Below, piece after piece: positions 8,272 through 16,371 of a stretch of DNA of 64,000 bases (position 1 is the first letter of the stretch; each line of letters begins with the position of its first letter). The DNA lies in assembly GCF_030373185.1 (NCBI RefSeq), contig NZ_JAUCZH010000006.1, positions 62,001 to 126,000 of the forward strand. Reading direction: 5' to 3'. Under the pieces are notes generated by a model. The model saw nothing but the letters and a program-made list of their open reading frames with translations, did no database searches and was not told where the DNA came from. This DNA comes from Tabrizicola sp. Its GTDB lineage: Bacteria; Pseudomonadota; Alphaproteobacteria; Rhodobacterales; Rhodobacteraceae. A program made the translations under genes and the position numbers.

Positions 8272-8928
8272 ATGGATTGGATCGACCGTTTTGCGGGGCT
8301 GAAGTCCTTGCCTGCCGAGGTGGCGCAAAGGCTTGTCGCTGGCAGCAAGGTCGTGCAATTGCCCGCCGGGGCGCGGGTGTTCGAGCCGGGGCAGCATGCC
8401 GACAACCTGCTTTTGCTGCTGTCCGGCACGGTGCGGGTGCAGCAACGGTCCGAAACCGGGCGCGAGGTGTTTCTCTACCGGGTGAACGCGGGCGAAAGCT
8501 GCGTGCTGACAACCGCCTGCATGCTGGCCGACGAAGACTATTCCGCCGAGGGCCTGACCGAGACCGAGGTCGAGGCGGTCGTGATCCCGCGCAAGTTGTT
8601 TGACGAACTGGCTGGCCGGTCCGATATCTTCCGCAGCTTCATTTTCCGCGCCTATTCACGCCGGATTGCGGATCTTTTCAGCCTGATTGATGATATCGTA
8701 TTCCAGCGGGTCGATGTAAGACTGGCGGCCCGTTTGTTGGATCTGGCACAGGATGGTGTGGTGCAGGCGACGCATCAGGTTCTGGCGGTGGAACTTGGCA
8801 CCGCGCGAGAGGTGATCTCGCGCACGCTGGGTGAATTCCAGCGCCGGGGATGGGTTGAACAGGCGCGCGGCGTGATCCGCATCCTTGATCGGGGCGGATT
8901 GGAGCGTCTGGCGCGCTCTGTGACCTAG
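8272..8928 (+). CDS. Crp/Fnr-family transcriptional regulator, likely controls the adjacent sulfur module
   Basis: 218 residues from an ATG behind GGGGGTGCGGAT. The N-terminal cyclic-nucleotide-like beta-barrel spans ~10-115, a dimerisation helix ~118-145, and the winged helix ~150-205 with recognition segment LGTAREVISRTLGEFQ. There is no N-terminal four-cysteine cluster, so it is not an Fe-S FNR. Instead there are two cysteines in the barrel, Cys77 and Cys83 (GESCVLTTACML). The gene leads directly into DUF2892, YeeE/YedE and persulfide dioxygenase genes on the same strand, so a thiol/persulfide-responsive role is attractive but inferred. The 161 bases upstream show no obvious operator. Confidence 0.85.
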   Translation: MDWIDRFAGLKSLPAEVAQRLVAGSKVVQLPAGARVFEPGQHADNLLLLLSGTVRVQQRSETGREVFLYRVNAGESCVLTTACMLADEDYSAEGLTETEVEAVVIPRKLFDELAGRSDIFRSFIFRAYSRRIADLFSLIDDIVFQRVDVRLAARLLDLAQDGVVQATHQVLAVELGTAREVISRTLGEFQRRGWVEQARGVIRILDRGGLERLARSVT

Positions 8929-8994
8929 TCACCGAGGAACCCGCGCCACTTGTGGCAAGGTCGCGACAGCGATGATTCTCGAAAGGAGAACGAC

Positions 8995-9198
8995 ATGACC
9001 AAGAATATGGGAACGATCGACCGGGGCCTGCGTGCGCTTGTGGGCGTGGTGCTGCTTGCCGGGGCCTTCCTTCTGGGCTGGTTCGCCGGCTGGACTTTCT
9101 GGGTGGCGGCGGCTGTCGGTGTAGTGATGTTGGCCACGGCGGCGATGGGCAATTGCCCGGCCTACAGCATCTTTGGAATCAAGACCTGCAAGACCTGA
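8995..9198 (+). CDS. DUF2892 small inner-membrane protein
   Basis: 67 residues from an ATG with AAAGGAG at ideal spacing. It starts TKNMGTIDRGLRA, has two transmembrane helices (~12-30 and ~32-50) and ends GNCPAYSIFGIKTCK, the characteristic DUF2892 pattern with two conserved cysteines. The same domain forms the membrane anchor of YgaP-type rhodanese proteins. Standalone versions recur next to YeeE/YedE and persulfide dioxygenase genes, as here. Its biochemical role is unknown; the paired cysteines suggest sulfane-sulfur handling at the membrane. Confidence 0.85.
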   Translation: MTKNMGTIDRGLRALVGVVLLAGAFLLGWFAGWTFWVAAAVGVVMLATAAMGNCPAYSIFGIKTCKT

Positions 9199-9205
9199 GG
9201 ACGGA

Positions 9206-9637
9206 ATGATAACTGAATTCACACCCCTGCAATCGCTGGGGGGAGGCGCGCTGATCGGCATTGCCGCAGTGCTGTTGATGGCATTTCATGGGCGCATCCT
9301 GGGGGCTACGGGCATCCTGGGTGGGCTTATGCGTTTGAACGACATGGCCGACTGGCGCCTGAAGGCGGCGCTTCTGGTCGGCATGGCGATGGGACCACTG
9401 GCCCTGCTGTGGGCCACCGGCACCGCACCCGCGATGGAGGTTCCGATCTCCAATCTGGCGGTGGTTCTTGGCGGGCTGATTGTGGGCGTGGGCGTCAGCT
9501 ACGGCGGCGGCTGCACGTCGGGGCATGGTGTTTGCGGCAATGCCCGCTTTTCGCGCCGGTCCATCGTGGCGACGATCAGCTTCATGATCACGTCCTTTGC
9601 CACCGTATTTGTCACCCGTCATCTGTTGGGGGCCTGA
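9206..9637 (+). CDS. YeeE/YedE-family transporter, first half
   Basis: 143 residues from ATG 9206, seven bases after the DUF2892 stop, with GAGGACGGA upstream. About four hydrophobic segments, with the signature GGGCTSGHGVCGNARFS near residues 93-110. The two cysteines in this loop correspond to those of the thiosulfate importer family YeeE/YedE (Sulf_transp). This protein is half the length of E. coli YeeE and is followed at once by the complementary half, so the pair probably forms one heterodimeric channel for thiosulfate or another small sulfur species. Confidence 0.85.
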   Translation: MITEFTPLQSLGGGALIGIAAVLLMAFHGRILGATGILGGLMRLNDMADWRLKAALLVGMAMGPLALLWATGTAPAMEVPISNLAVVLGGLIVGVGVSYGGGCTSGHGVCGNARFSRRSIVATISFMITSFATVFVTRHLLGA

Positions 9638-9638
9638 G

Positions 9639-10091
9639 ATGCGCATTCTGTCTGCACTTGTCATCGGCCTGATCTTTGGCGTCGGAATTGCCATCTCTGG
9701 CATGATGAACCCCGCCAAGGTGCTAAACTTCTTCGATCTTGCCCAGATCTGGGATGGAACCTGGGATCCAAGCCTTGCCTTCGTGATGGGCGGCGCGCTT
9801 GCCGTGACCATTCCGGGCTACCGGCTGGTCTTTGGCCGCCCGGCCCCGGTGCTGGAGAACCGGTTCCAGCTTCCCGATACGCGGGTGATCGACCGCCGCC
9901 TTGTGCTTGGCTCTGGCGTCTTCGGCATCGGCTGGGGGATTGCCGGGTTCTGCCCGGGCGGTGCGCTGCCCGCGCTTGGCACCGGCCGGATCGAGCCGTT
10001 CCTGTTCGTGGCCGCCTTGATCGGCGGCCTGCTGATCGCGCGTGTGGTCCAGGCCCGAAGCCTGCCTCCCCGCCCGAAACCTGCCACTTGA
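9639..10091 (+). CDS. YeeE/YedE-family transporter, second half (DUF6691)
   Basis: 150 residues from an ATG one base after the previous stop. Four to five transmembrane helices and the signature GFCPGGALPALGTG (~residues 105-118), which carries the second-half cysteine of the YeeE pore. Together with the preceding gene it reconstitutes a full YeeE-like sulfur transporter split over two chains, a common arrangement in proteobacterial sulfide and thiosulfate gene clusters. The tail is basic and proline-rich. Confidence 0.85.
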   Translation: MRILSALVIGLIFGVGIAISGMMNPAKVLNFFDLAQIWDGTWDPSLAFVMGGALAVTIPGYRLVFGRPAPVLENRFQLPDTRVIDRRLVLGSGVFGIGWGIAGFCPGGALPALGTGRIEPFLFVAALIGGLLIARVVQARSLPPRPKPAT

Positions 10092-10101
10092 GGAGGTTGT
10101 C

Positions 10102-10986
10102 ATGACCATCAAGACCAACTTGTCCATCAAGCCCGAAGTGAAGGGCTTCTTCGACCCCGCCACCAACACCATCAGCTATGTGGTGAAGGATCCGGGTTCT
10201 GACGCCTGCGCCATCGTCGACAGCGTGATGGACATCGACTATGCCGCCGGGCGGATCACTTATGACCACGCCGATGCGATGATCACCTATGTGAAAGAGC
10301 ATGGGCTGAAGCTGGAATGGCTGATCGAAACCCATGTCCACGCCGACCATCTGTCCGCTGCGCCCTATATCCAGCGCGAGTTGGGCGGCAAGATCGGGAT
10401 CGGGCGCAACATCACCGTTGTGCAGGACACCTTCGGCAAGATCTTCAATGAAGGCACCGAGTTTCAGCGCGACGGTTCTCAGTTCGACCGGCTGTTTGAT
10501 GACGGTGACACCTATACCGTCGGCACGATGGACTGTGTGGCAATGCACACCCCCGGCCATACGCCCGCCTGCATGACCCATGTGATGGGCGACGCGGCCT
10601 TCGTGGGCGATACGCTGTTCATGCCCGATGGCGGGTCAGCCCGGGCCGATTTCCCGGGCGGGGAGGCCGGGCAGCTTTATGACAGCATCCAGAAGGTGCT
10701 GGCGCTGCCCGACGAAATGCGCCTGTTCATGTGCCACGACTACGGCCCGAACGGCCGCGACATCAAATGGGAAACCACTGTGGCTGAAGAAAAAGCCCAC
10801 AACATCCATGTGGGTAGCGGCAAGACCCGTGACGAGTTCATCAAGTTCCGCACCGAACGCGACGCGCAACTCGACATGCCGAAACTCATCATCCCGTCGT
10901 TGCAGGTAAACATGCGCGCAGGCTCGCTTCCCGAACCTGACGAGTCCGGCAAACGTTTCCTCAAGGTGCCGGTCAACGGTCTTTGA
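10102..10986 (+). CDS. Persulfide dioxygenase (ETHE1/Blh-type MBL-fold protein)
   Basis: 294 residues from ATG 10102 with GAGGAGG upstream. The metallo-beta-lactamase fold shows HVHADH (78-83), His153 in HTPGHT, Asp170 in VGDTL and His212 in MCHDYGPNG. These include the His-Asp-His residues that bind mononuclear iron in ETHE1-like persulfide dioxygenases. The reaction is glutathione persulfide + O2 to GSH + sulfite. No rhodanese domain is fused. Ten bases from the preceding transporter half, it forms the oxidative step of the module; the next gene, a SulP transporter, could handle the resulting oxyanion. Confidence 0.9.
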   Translation: MTIKTNLSIKPEVKGFFDPATNTISYVVKDPGSDACAIVDSVMDIDYAAGRITYDHADAMITYVKEHGLKLEWLIETHVHADHLSAAPYIQRELGGKIGIGRNITVVQDTFGKIFNEGTEFQRDGSQFDRLFDDGDTYTVGTMDCVAMHTPGHTPACMTHVMGDAAFVGDTLFMPDGGSARADFPGGEAGQLYDSIQKVLALPDEMRLFMCHDYGPNGRDIKWETTVAEEKAHNIHVGSGKTRDEFIKFRTERDAQLDMPKLIIPSLQVNMRAGSLPEPDESGKRFLKVPVNGL

Positions 10987-11000
10987 GTCCACGGCTTGAC

Positions 11001-11058
11001 GCTTTCTTGCGGTCGCTTGTCGCAACGTTCTGTCAGCGATGACTGACCGCAAGGAAGC
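11001..11058 (+). other. Long-arm hairpin between the persulfide dioxygenase and SulP genes
   Basis: Arms of 14 bases at 11001-11014 and 11045-11058 pair with one mismatch (GCTTTCTTGCGGTC against GACCGCAAGGAAGC) around a 30-base loop. There is no U-tract, so it is not a canonical intrinsic terminator. It begins 14 bases after the dioxygenase stop and ends 32 bases before the SulP start, so it could act as an mRNA-processing site, an attenuator or a protein-binding site. Confidence 0.5.
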
Positions 11059-11090
11059 GAAAGGCATCCTGTAGAATACAAGGCTTGACC

Positions 11091-12848
11091 ATGTCCCCGC
11101 TTCTGAAGCGGCTTCCGGTGCTTGACTGGGGCCGCCGCTACAATCGTGCCACCCTTGGCGCCGACCTGATGGCCGCGCTGATCGTCACCATCATGTTGGT
11201 GCCGCAGTCCCTGGCCTATGCGCTTCTGGCGGGCTTGCCACCCGAGGCGGGGATCTATGCCTCGATCCTGCCGATCGTGCTTTACGCGATCTTCGGCACC
11301 AGCCGCGTGCTGGCCGTGGGTCCGGTGGCCGTGGTGTCCCTGATGACCGCCGCCGCCGTGGGGCAGGTGGCCGAGGCGGGAACGGCGGGCTATGCGATGG
11401 CGGCACTGACGCTGGCGCTTTTGTCTGGTGGCATGCTGTTTGCCATGGGGGTGCTGAAGCTGGGGTTTCTTGCAAATTTCCTCAGCCATCCGGTGATTGC
11501 CGGGTTCATCACTGCCTCTGGCATCCTGATCGCTGCGGGGCAGGTGCGTCACATCATGGGCGTGCAGGGCGGGGGGGAAACCTTGCCGGAAATCCTGCAT
11601 GGGCTTTGGTTGCATGTCGCGGACACCAATCTTGCCACGCTGGCCATCGGGGCAGGGGCCGTGGTCTTTCTGTTCTGGGTGCGCAAGGGCATGAAGCCTA
11701 CGCTTCTGGCGCTTGGCACCCCCAAGCGCGCCGCCGACATTCTGACCAAGGCCGGCCCGGTCTTTGCCGTCGCCGCCACCACCGCGCTGGTCTGGGGGCT
11801 GGGGCTGGCCGACAAGGGCGTGCGTATCGTGGGCGAAGTGCCGCAAGGCCTGCCGCCCTTCACCGTGCCGGACCTGTCCTTGTCGCTGGTGTCCGCGCTT
11901 TTGATCCCGGCTGCGCTGATCTCGATCATCGGTTTTGTCGAAAGCGTGTCGGTTGCCCAGACCCTTGCCGCGCGCAAGCGCCAGCGGATCGACCCGGATC
12001 AGGAACTGTTGGGCCTTGGCGCCGCCAATATGGGTGCAGCCTTTACCGGCGGTCTGCCGGTCACCGGGGGTTTTGCGCGGTCAGTCGTCAACGCCGACGC
12101 AGGGGCTGAAACCCCGGCAGCAGGGGCCTTTACCGCCGTGGGCCTTGCCTTTGCCGCCATCGCACTGACGCCGCTTCTGTATTTTCTGCCGCAAGCCACG
12201 CTTGCCGCCACCATCATCGTCGCCGTCCTTGGCCTTGTGGACCTTGGCATCCTGCGCCGCACATGGGCCTATTCACGCCGCGACTTCGCCGCCGTTGCTG
12301 TCACGATCCTTGTCACCCTTGGCCTTGGGATCGAGACCGGGGTTTCTGTTGGTGTGGCACTTTCGGTCCTTCTCCACCTTCTCAACACCGCCCAGCCGCA
12401 TGTGGCCGAAGTTGGTCTTGTTCCGGGGTCCGAACACTTCCGCAATATCCACCGCCATGCGGTGCAGACCTATCCCCATGTCCTGACACTGCGGATCGAT
12501 GAAAGCCTTTACTTCGCCAACGCCCGTTTCCTTGAGACGATGATCCTTGACCGCATCTCCCGGTCCCCCGACCTGCGAGAGGTGATCCTGATGTGTTCGG
12601 CCGTCAACTCCATCGACTATTCGGCGCTGGAAACGCTGGAGGCGCTGCACAACGAACTGGCCGCGCGCAACATCCGCCTGCACCTGTCCGAGGTGAAAGG
12701 CCCGGTGATGGACCGCTTGCAGCAGACCCACTTCCTGCAACATCTCAGCGGCAAGGTATTCAAGTCACAGTATGATGCCTTCCACGCCCTTGCCAAAGCC
12801 GATGGTGCCGAGCGTGGCAATGGGGCTGGTGCGGGGACGGATGCCTGA
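11091..12848 (+). CDS. SulP-family anion transporter with C-terminal STAS domain
   Basis: 585 residues from ATG 11091 (AAGG about 8 bases upstream); a TTG six bases earlier is an alternative. The membrane domain (~20-400) includes the SulP signature DLMAALIVTIMLVPQSLAYA with the following LAGLPPEAGIYAS, and GFVESVSVAQTLA in the second half. The C-terminal ~130 residues form a STAS domain (VILMCSAVNSIDYSALETL). The family carries sulfate, bicarbonate or other anions. The position after the persulfide dioxygenase suggests sulfate or sulfite traffic tied to sulfide oxidation. Substrate and direction are inferred. Confidence 0.88.
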   Translation: MSPLLKRLPVLDWGRRYNRATLGADLMAALIVTIMLVPQSLAYALLAGLPPEAGIYASILPIVLYAIFGTSRVLAVGPVAVVSLMTAAAVGQVAEAGTAGYAMAALTLALLSGGMLFAMGVLKLGFLANFLSHPVIAGFITASGILIAAGQVRHIMGVQGGGETLPEILHGLWLHVADTNLATLAIGAGAVVFLFWVRKGMKPTLLALGTPKRAADILTKAGPVFAVAATTALVWGLGLADKGVRIVGEVPQGLPPFTVPDLSLSLVSALLIPAALISIIGFVESVSVAQTLAARKRQRIDPDQELLGLGAANMGAAFTGGLPVTGGFARSVVNADAGAETPAAGAFTAVGLAFAAIALTPLLYFLPQATLAATIIVAVLGLVDLGILRRTWAYSRRDFAAVAVTILVTLGLGIETGVSVGVALSVLLHLLNTAQPHVAEVGLVPGSEHFRNIHRHAVQTYPHVLTLRIDESLYFANARFLETMILDRISRSPDLREVILMCSAVNSIDYSALETLEALHNELAARNIRLHLSEVKGPVMDRLQQTHFLQHLSGKVFKSQYDAFHALAKADGAERGNGAGAGTDA

Positions 12849-12912
12849 CGATTGCCCGCAAAACCGGCAGGCCATCCATCCTGACGTCGGTTTTCCGGCC
12901 AAAGCGTTTGAC

Positions 12913-12954
12913 TTCCCCCCCGCCCGCGCCAACCTTCGGCTGAACTTGGGGGAA
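12913..12954 (+). promoter_or_regulatory. Possible Shine-Dalgarno-sequestering helix before the creatininase-like gene
   Basis: The Shine-Dalgarno GGGGGAA (12948-12954), six bases before the ATG at 12960, is perfectly complementary to TTCCCCC at 12913-12919. Folding would hide the ribosome binding site. A homopolymeric C/G match is easy to get by chance in such DNA. A TTGACT-like element (12908-12913) adjoins the left arm. Confidence 0.25.
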
Positions 12955-12959
12955 AGCCG

Positions 12960-13772
12960 ATGCAGCACCGCTTCTGGGCGCAGTATACCGCGCTAGATTT
13001 CGCAGCCCTGCCGCGCGACCGGCTGATCGCCGTTCTGCCGGTTGGCGCGGTGGAACAGCACGGGCCGCACCTGCCCTTGTCGGTTGATCAGGCGATCCTT
13101 GACGGGATCATCGCCGCGACCGTGCCGCTGATCCCGGCCGATCTGCCCGCGCTGATCCTGCCAACCCTGCCTGTCGGCAAATCCGATGAACACAGCGCCT
13201 ATCCCGGCACGCTGACCTTTTCCGCCGCGACCTTGATGGCGATGTGGTCCGACATTGGCGACAGCGTCGCCCGTGCGGGGGTGCGCAAGCTGGTGATCCT
13301 CAACTCCCACGGCGGCCAGATTGCCCCGATGGACATCGTCGCGCGCGATCTGCGGCTGCGTCACAAGATGCTGGTCGTGGGCGCGAACTGGTTTGCCATG
13401 GGGATGCCGCCGGGTCTGTTCACGCCAGACGAGGAACGCTTCGGTATCCATGCGGGCGACATGGAAACCTCTGTCATGCGCGCTTTGCACCCTGATCTGG
13501 TGCAGATGGACCATGCCCGCCATTTCCGCCCGCTGGTCGCCGATCTGGCCCAGCACAACCGCCTCCTTGGCCTGACGCCCGCGGGAAAGCTTGCTTGGGC
13601 GGCGCAGGACATGCACCCCGCCGGTGCCTGTGGCAATGCCTCCCTTGCCACCGTGGACAAGGGCCGACAGGTCATCGAACACGCCGCCCAGCAGATCGTG
13701 ACCCTGTTGGAAGAGGTGGACCGGATGACCCTTGATCACCTTGACCACCAGCCGGACCCCGACGCGCGATGA
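12960..13772 (+). CDS. Creatininase-family amidohydrolase (not a classical creatininase)
   Basis: 270 residues from an ATG with GGGGGA at good spacing. Family landmarks: PVGAVEQHGPHLPLSVD (~27-43; Glu32, His34, Asp43), NSHGGQ (115-120; His117) and HAGDMETS (164-171; Glu169). These are the metal-site residues of the creatininase/MftE/FAPy-deformylase superfamily. The position equivalent to the extra metal-binding Glu that follows the NGH motif in Pseudomonas creatininase is Gly here, so hydrolysis of creatinine itself is doubtful. The stop overlaps the next start (ATGA), placing it in an operon with a cytosine-deaminase-like hydrolase and an FAD oxidase. A cyclic amide or amide product of that pathway is the likely substrate. 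Confidence 0.82.
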   Translation: MQHRFWAQYTALDFAALPRDRLIAVLPVGAVEQHGPHLPLSVDQAILDGIIAATVPLIPADLPALILPTLPVGKSDEHSAYPGTLTFSAATLMAMWSDIGDSVARAGVRKLVILNSHGGQIAPMDIVARDLRLRHKMLVVGANWFAMGMPPGLFTPDEERFGIHAGDMETSVMRALHPDLVQMDHARHFRPLVADLAQHNRLLGLTPAGKLAWAAQDMHPAGACGNASLATVDKGRQVIEHAAQQIVTLLEEVDRMTLDHLDHQPDPDAR

Positions 13773-14911
13773 TCCTTGAAGATGTCAACCTTGACGGCCA
13801 GCCGGTCCGCATGACCCTGTCCGGCGGCAAGATCGCCGCCATCGACCCAAGCCCCGGCCCGGCCTCACGGACCATCTTGCCCCTGCCCGTGGAACCCCAT
13901 GTCCACCTTGACAAGGCTGGCACCATTTCCCGATGCCGCCCCGAGGCGCCCGGCCTTTTCGGCGCTATCGACGCGATGGCGCGCGACAAGGCGAACTGGA
14001 CAGCGGAAGACCTTCGGTCGCGGATCGAGGCGGGAATGCAGGAAGCCTGGCAGGCAGGCTGCCGCGCCATTCGAAGCCATATCGACTGGGACGGCCCGGC
14101 CGCACCGCTGGCATGGGACGTGGCATCAGTGGTGGCGCAGGACTGGGCATCCCGCATGCCGCTGATCCGCGCCTCTCTGTCGGCCATCGACGTGGTGGGA
14201 GACCCTGACCTTGGCCCCGCCATCGCGGCCCGCGTGGCGCGCGATGGGCAGGTGCTGGGGGCGTTCATCTACCGCCACCCGGACCTTGCCAACCGGATCC
14301 CCTTTGTCTTCGACCTTGCCGAAAAACATGGCTTGATGCTCGATTTCCACGTCGATGAGGGGCTGGAGGTTGAAGCCACCGGCCTTGACCTGATCATCGC
14401 GGAAGCCACCCGCCGCGGCATGGGTGACCGGGTGCTGTGCGGTCACGCCTGCTCGCTTTCCATCCGTCCCGACGCCGCTCGCGCCATCGACGCGATGGCC
14501 CGGGCCGGAGTGGCGCTGACGGTGATGCCGACGACAAACCTTTACCTGCAAGACATGGCCCCCGGCCGCACCCCCCGGCTGCGCGGCCTTGCCCCGGCGC
14601 AGGAACTGCGGGCGGCGGGCGTCCCGGTCCTGTTCGGCACCGACAATGTGCGCGATCCCTTCTACCCGATGGGGGTCCATGACCCGCTGGAATCGCTCCG
14701 CCTTGCCGCCCTTTCCGCCCACCTTGCCCCCGGCAGTTGGGTGGACGCGATCACCACCACCCCCGCCCGTGCGCTTGGTCTTGCCGACCGGCCCGTCGCG
14801 GTGGGAGAGGTGGCCGATTTCCTTGTCCTGCCCGCGCCCGATGTCCTTGCCGCGCTTGCCCGACCCGGCGTGCCGCGCATGGTGATCCGTGGCGGCGTAC
14901 CCCAACCCTGA
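13769..14911 (+). CDS. Cytosine deaminase-like metal-dependent amidohydrolase
   Basis: 380 residues, ATG overlapping the preceding stop. TIM-barrel amidohydrolase motifs: EPHVHLDKA (42-50; His44, His46), HVDEGLEV for the central ligand and catalytic acid, CGHACSLS, and GTDNVRDPFYPMG for the C-terminal Asp. The FVEPH-HLD, HxDE and D-V-DP-YP pattern is that of CodA (cytosine/isoguanine deaminase and N-isopropylammelide-type hydrolases) rather than dihydroorotase. It likely opens or deaminates an N-heterocycle. No transporter or pyrimidine regulator is adjacent, so the exact substrate is unknown. Confidence 0.82.
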   Translation: MILEDVNLDGQPVRMTLSGGKIAAIDPSPGPASRTILPLPVEPHVHLDKAGTISRCRPEAPGLFGAIDAMARDKANWTAEDLRSRIEAGMQEAWQAGCRAIRSHIDWDGPAAPLAWDVASVVAQDWASRMPLIRASLSAIDVVGDPDLGPAIAARVARDGQVLGAFIYRHPDLANRIPFVFDLAEKHGLMLDFHVDEGLEVEATGLDLIIAEATRRGMGDRVLCGHACSLSIRPDAARAIDAMARAGVALTVMPTTNLYLQDMAPGRTPRLRGLAPAQELRAAGVPVLFGTDNVRDPFYPMGVHDPLESLRLAALSAHLAPGSWVDAITTTPARALGLADRPVAVGEVADFLVLPAPDVLAALARPGVPRMVIRGGVPQP

Positions 14912-14924
14912 AACAGGTGATCAG

Positions 14925-16286
14925 ATGACCGTTTCGATGGAAACACTCACCGCCTTCCGCGCCATGATCGGTGAGGTTCCGGTCAATGATGATCCGAAAT
15001 ACGTCCTCGCCAAATCGCGCGACTACTACTGGTATTCGCCGATCCTGAAGGAACAGCTTGATGCCATGTCCGGCCAGATCGTCGTGCAACCCCGCAGCGA
15101 GGCCGAGGTGATCTCCGTCGCCTCTGCCTGCGCCCGCCTGCGCATCCCCCTGACCCTGCGCGGCGGTGGCACCGGCAACTACGGCCAATGCGTCCCAATG
15201 GAAGGCGGCGTGGTGATGGAGATGACCAAGCTGGACCGCGTGCTGGAAATCACCCCCGGCCGCGTGGTCTGCGAAGCTGGCGCGCGGATCGAACGTGTTG
15301 AACAAGCCGTGGCCGAAACCGGGCAGATGCTGTCGATGTTTCCCTCCACCAAGCGGCTGGCAACGATGGCGGGGTTCGTGTCGGGCGGGTCCGGCGGGAT
15401 CGGGTCGCTGAAGAACGGCATGCTGCGCGACGGCACGAACATCACCTACATCCGCCTTGTGACGGTTGAGGAGACACCCCGCGTGATCGAGCTTCACGGG
15501 CAGGATATCCTCAAGGTCCAGCACGCCTACGGCACCAACGGCATCATCACCGCGCTGGATTACGGCCTGACCCCTACGGTTGATTATCGGCAGGTCGTGG
15601 CACTGTTTGACGGCTATGACACCGCGCTGAAAGTGGCGGTCGAGGCCGAGGAGGCCGGCATCGAAAGCTTTCTCGTCACCATCTGTGAACGCCGTTTTTC
15701 CCGGTTTTACAAGAAGTTCGACGGCATCTCCCCCCCCGACAAGGACGCCATCTTTGCCATGGTCGCCCCCGGCAGCCTTGCGGCATTTCAGGCGCTGACC
15801 GAAGCCCACGGTGGCAAGGTGGTGCTGGTGAAGACCGACGCCGAGATGGACGCGGCTAACCTGCCCCCGGTCTGGGAATGTGGCTGGAACCACACCACGC
15901 TACAGGCGCTGAAGGTGGAACCCGGTGTCTGGACCTACCTGCAAGTCGCCTACGCGCCCCCCCTCGACCCGGCCTTCTGCCAGCGCCAGCTTGACCGCTA
16001 TGGCGAGGAAATCTACTGGCACCACGAAACCGCCCGCATGGGCGGTCAGGTGCATTTCTTCGCCCTGCCGATCGTGCGCTGGACGTCAAGAGACCGGATG
16101 TATCAGATCATCGCCGAACTCGAGGCCGAGGGCTGTGCGATCTACGACCCCCACGCGATCACGATCGAGGATGGGGGGATGAAGGCGATCGACACCGCCC
16201 AGATCGACTTCAAGATGGAGGCTGACCCGCATGGGCTGATGAACCCCGGCAAGACGCGGGGCTGGACGGAAGAGATGGCGCGGTAG
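14925..16286 (+). CDS. FAD-binding oxidoreductase (GlcD/VAO type)
   Basis: 453 residues from ATG 14925, 13 bases after the previous stop. The N-terminal PCMH FAD-binding domain (~50-230) contains PRSEAEVISVASACAR and the pyrophosphate loop RGGGTGNYGQ, then ATMAGFVSGGSGGIGSLKNG. The C-terminal cap ends with the GlcD-family motif DPHGLMNPGK. Such enzymes oxidise hydroxy acids, lactams or aromatic alcohols. As last gene of a tight operon with two amidohydrolases it probably oxidises the primary substrate or a ring-opened product. No Fe-S partner subunit is present. Confidence 0.82.
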   Translation: MTVSMETLTAFRAMIGEVPVNDDPKYVLAKSRDYYWYSPILKEQLDAMSGQIVVQPRSEAEVISVASACARLRIPLTLRGGGTGNYGQCVPMEGGVVMEMTKLDRVLEITPGRVVCEAGARIERVEQAVAETGQMLSMFPSTKRLATMAGFVSGGSGGIGSLKNGMLRDGTNITYIRLVTVEETPRVIELHGQDILKVQHAYGTNGIITALDYGLTPTVDYRQVVALFDGYDTALKVAVEAEEAGIESFLVTICERRFSRFYKKFDGISPPDKDAIFAMVAPGSLAAFQALTEAHGGKVVLVKTDAEMDAANLPPVWECGWNHTTLQALKVEPGVWTYLQVAYAPPLDPAFCQRQLDRYGEEIYWHHETARMGGQVHFFALPIVRWTSRDRMYQIIAELEAEGCAIYDPHAITIEDGGMKAIDTAQIDFKMEADPHGLMNPGKTRGWTEEMAR

Positions 16287-16371
16287 AGGGCTTCGTACGG
16301 AAGGCAACAGACTGTGGATTCGCGCCTGACCGACGGTGCATAGTACCTGCGCACCGCCGATGCAGTTTTGA

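Noticed and set aside
7247-8512. A 421-codon minus-strand frame across the deacetylase and Crp/Fnr genes
   Set aside because: Both plus-strand genes have intact family motifs and Shine-Dalgarno sites; this frame has neither.
12960-13772. Naming the protein a true creatininase
   Set aside because: A metal-binding Glu of classical creatininase is replaced by Gly and the operon partners do not match creatine degradation (no creatinase or sarcosine oxidase).
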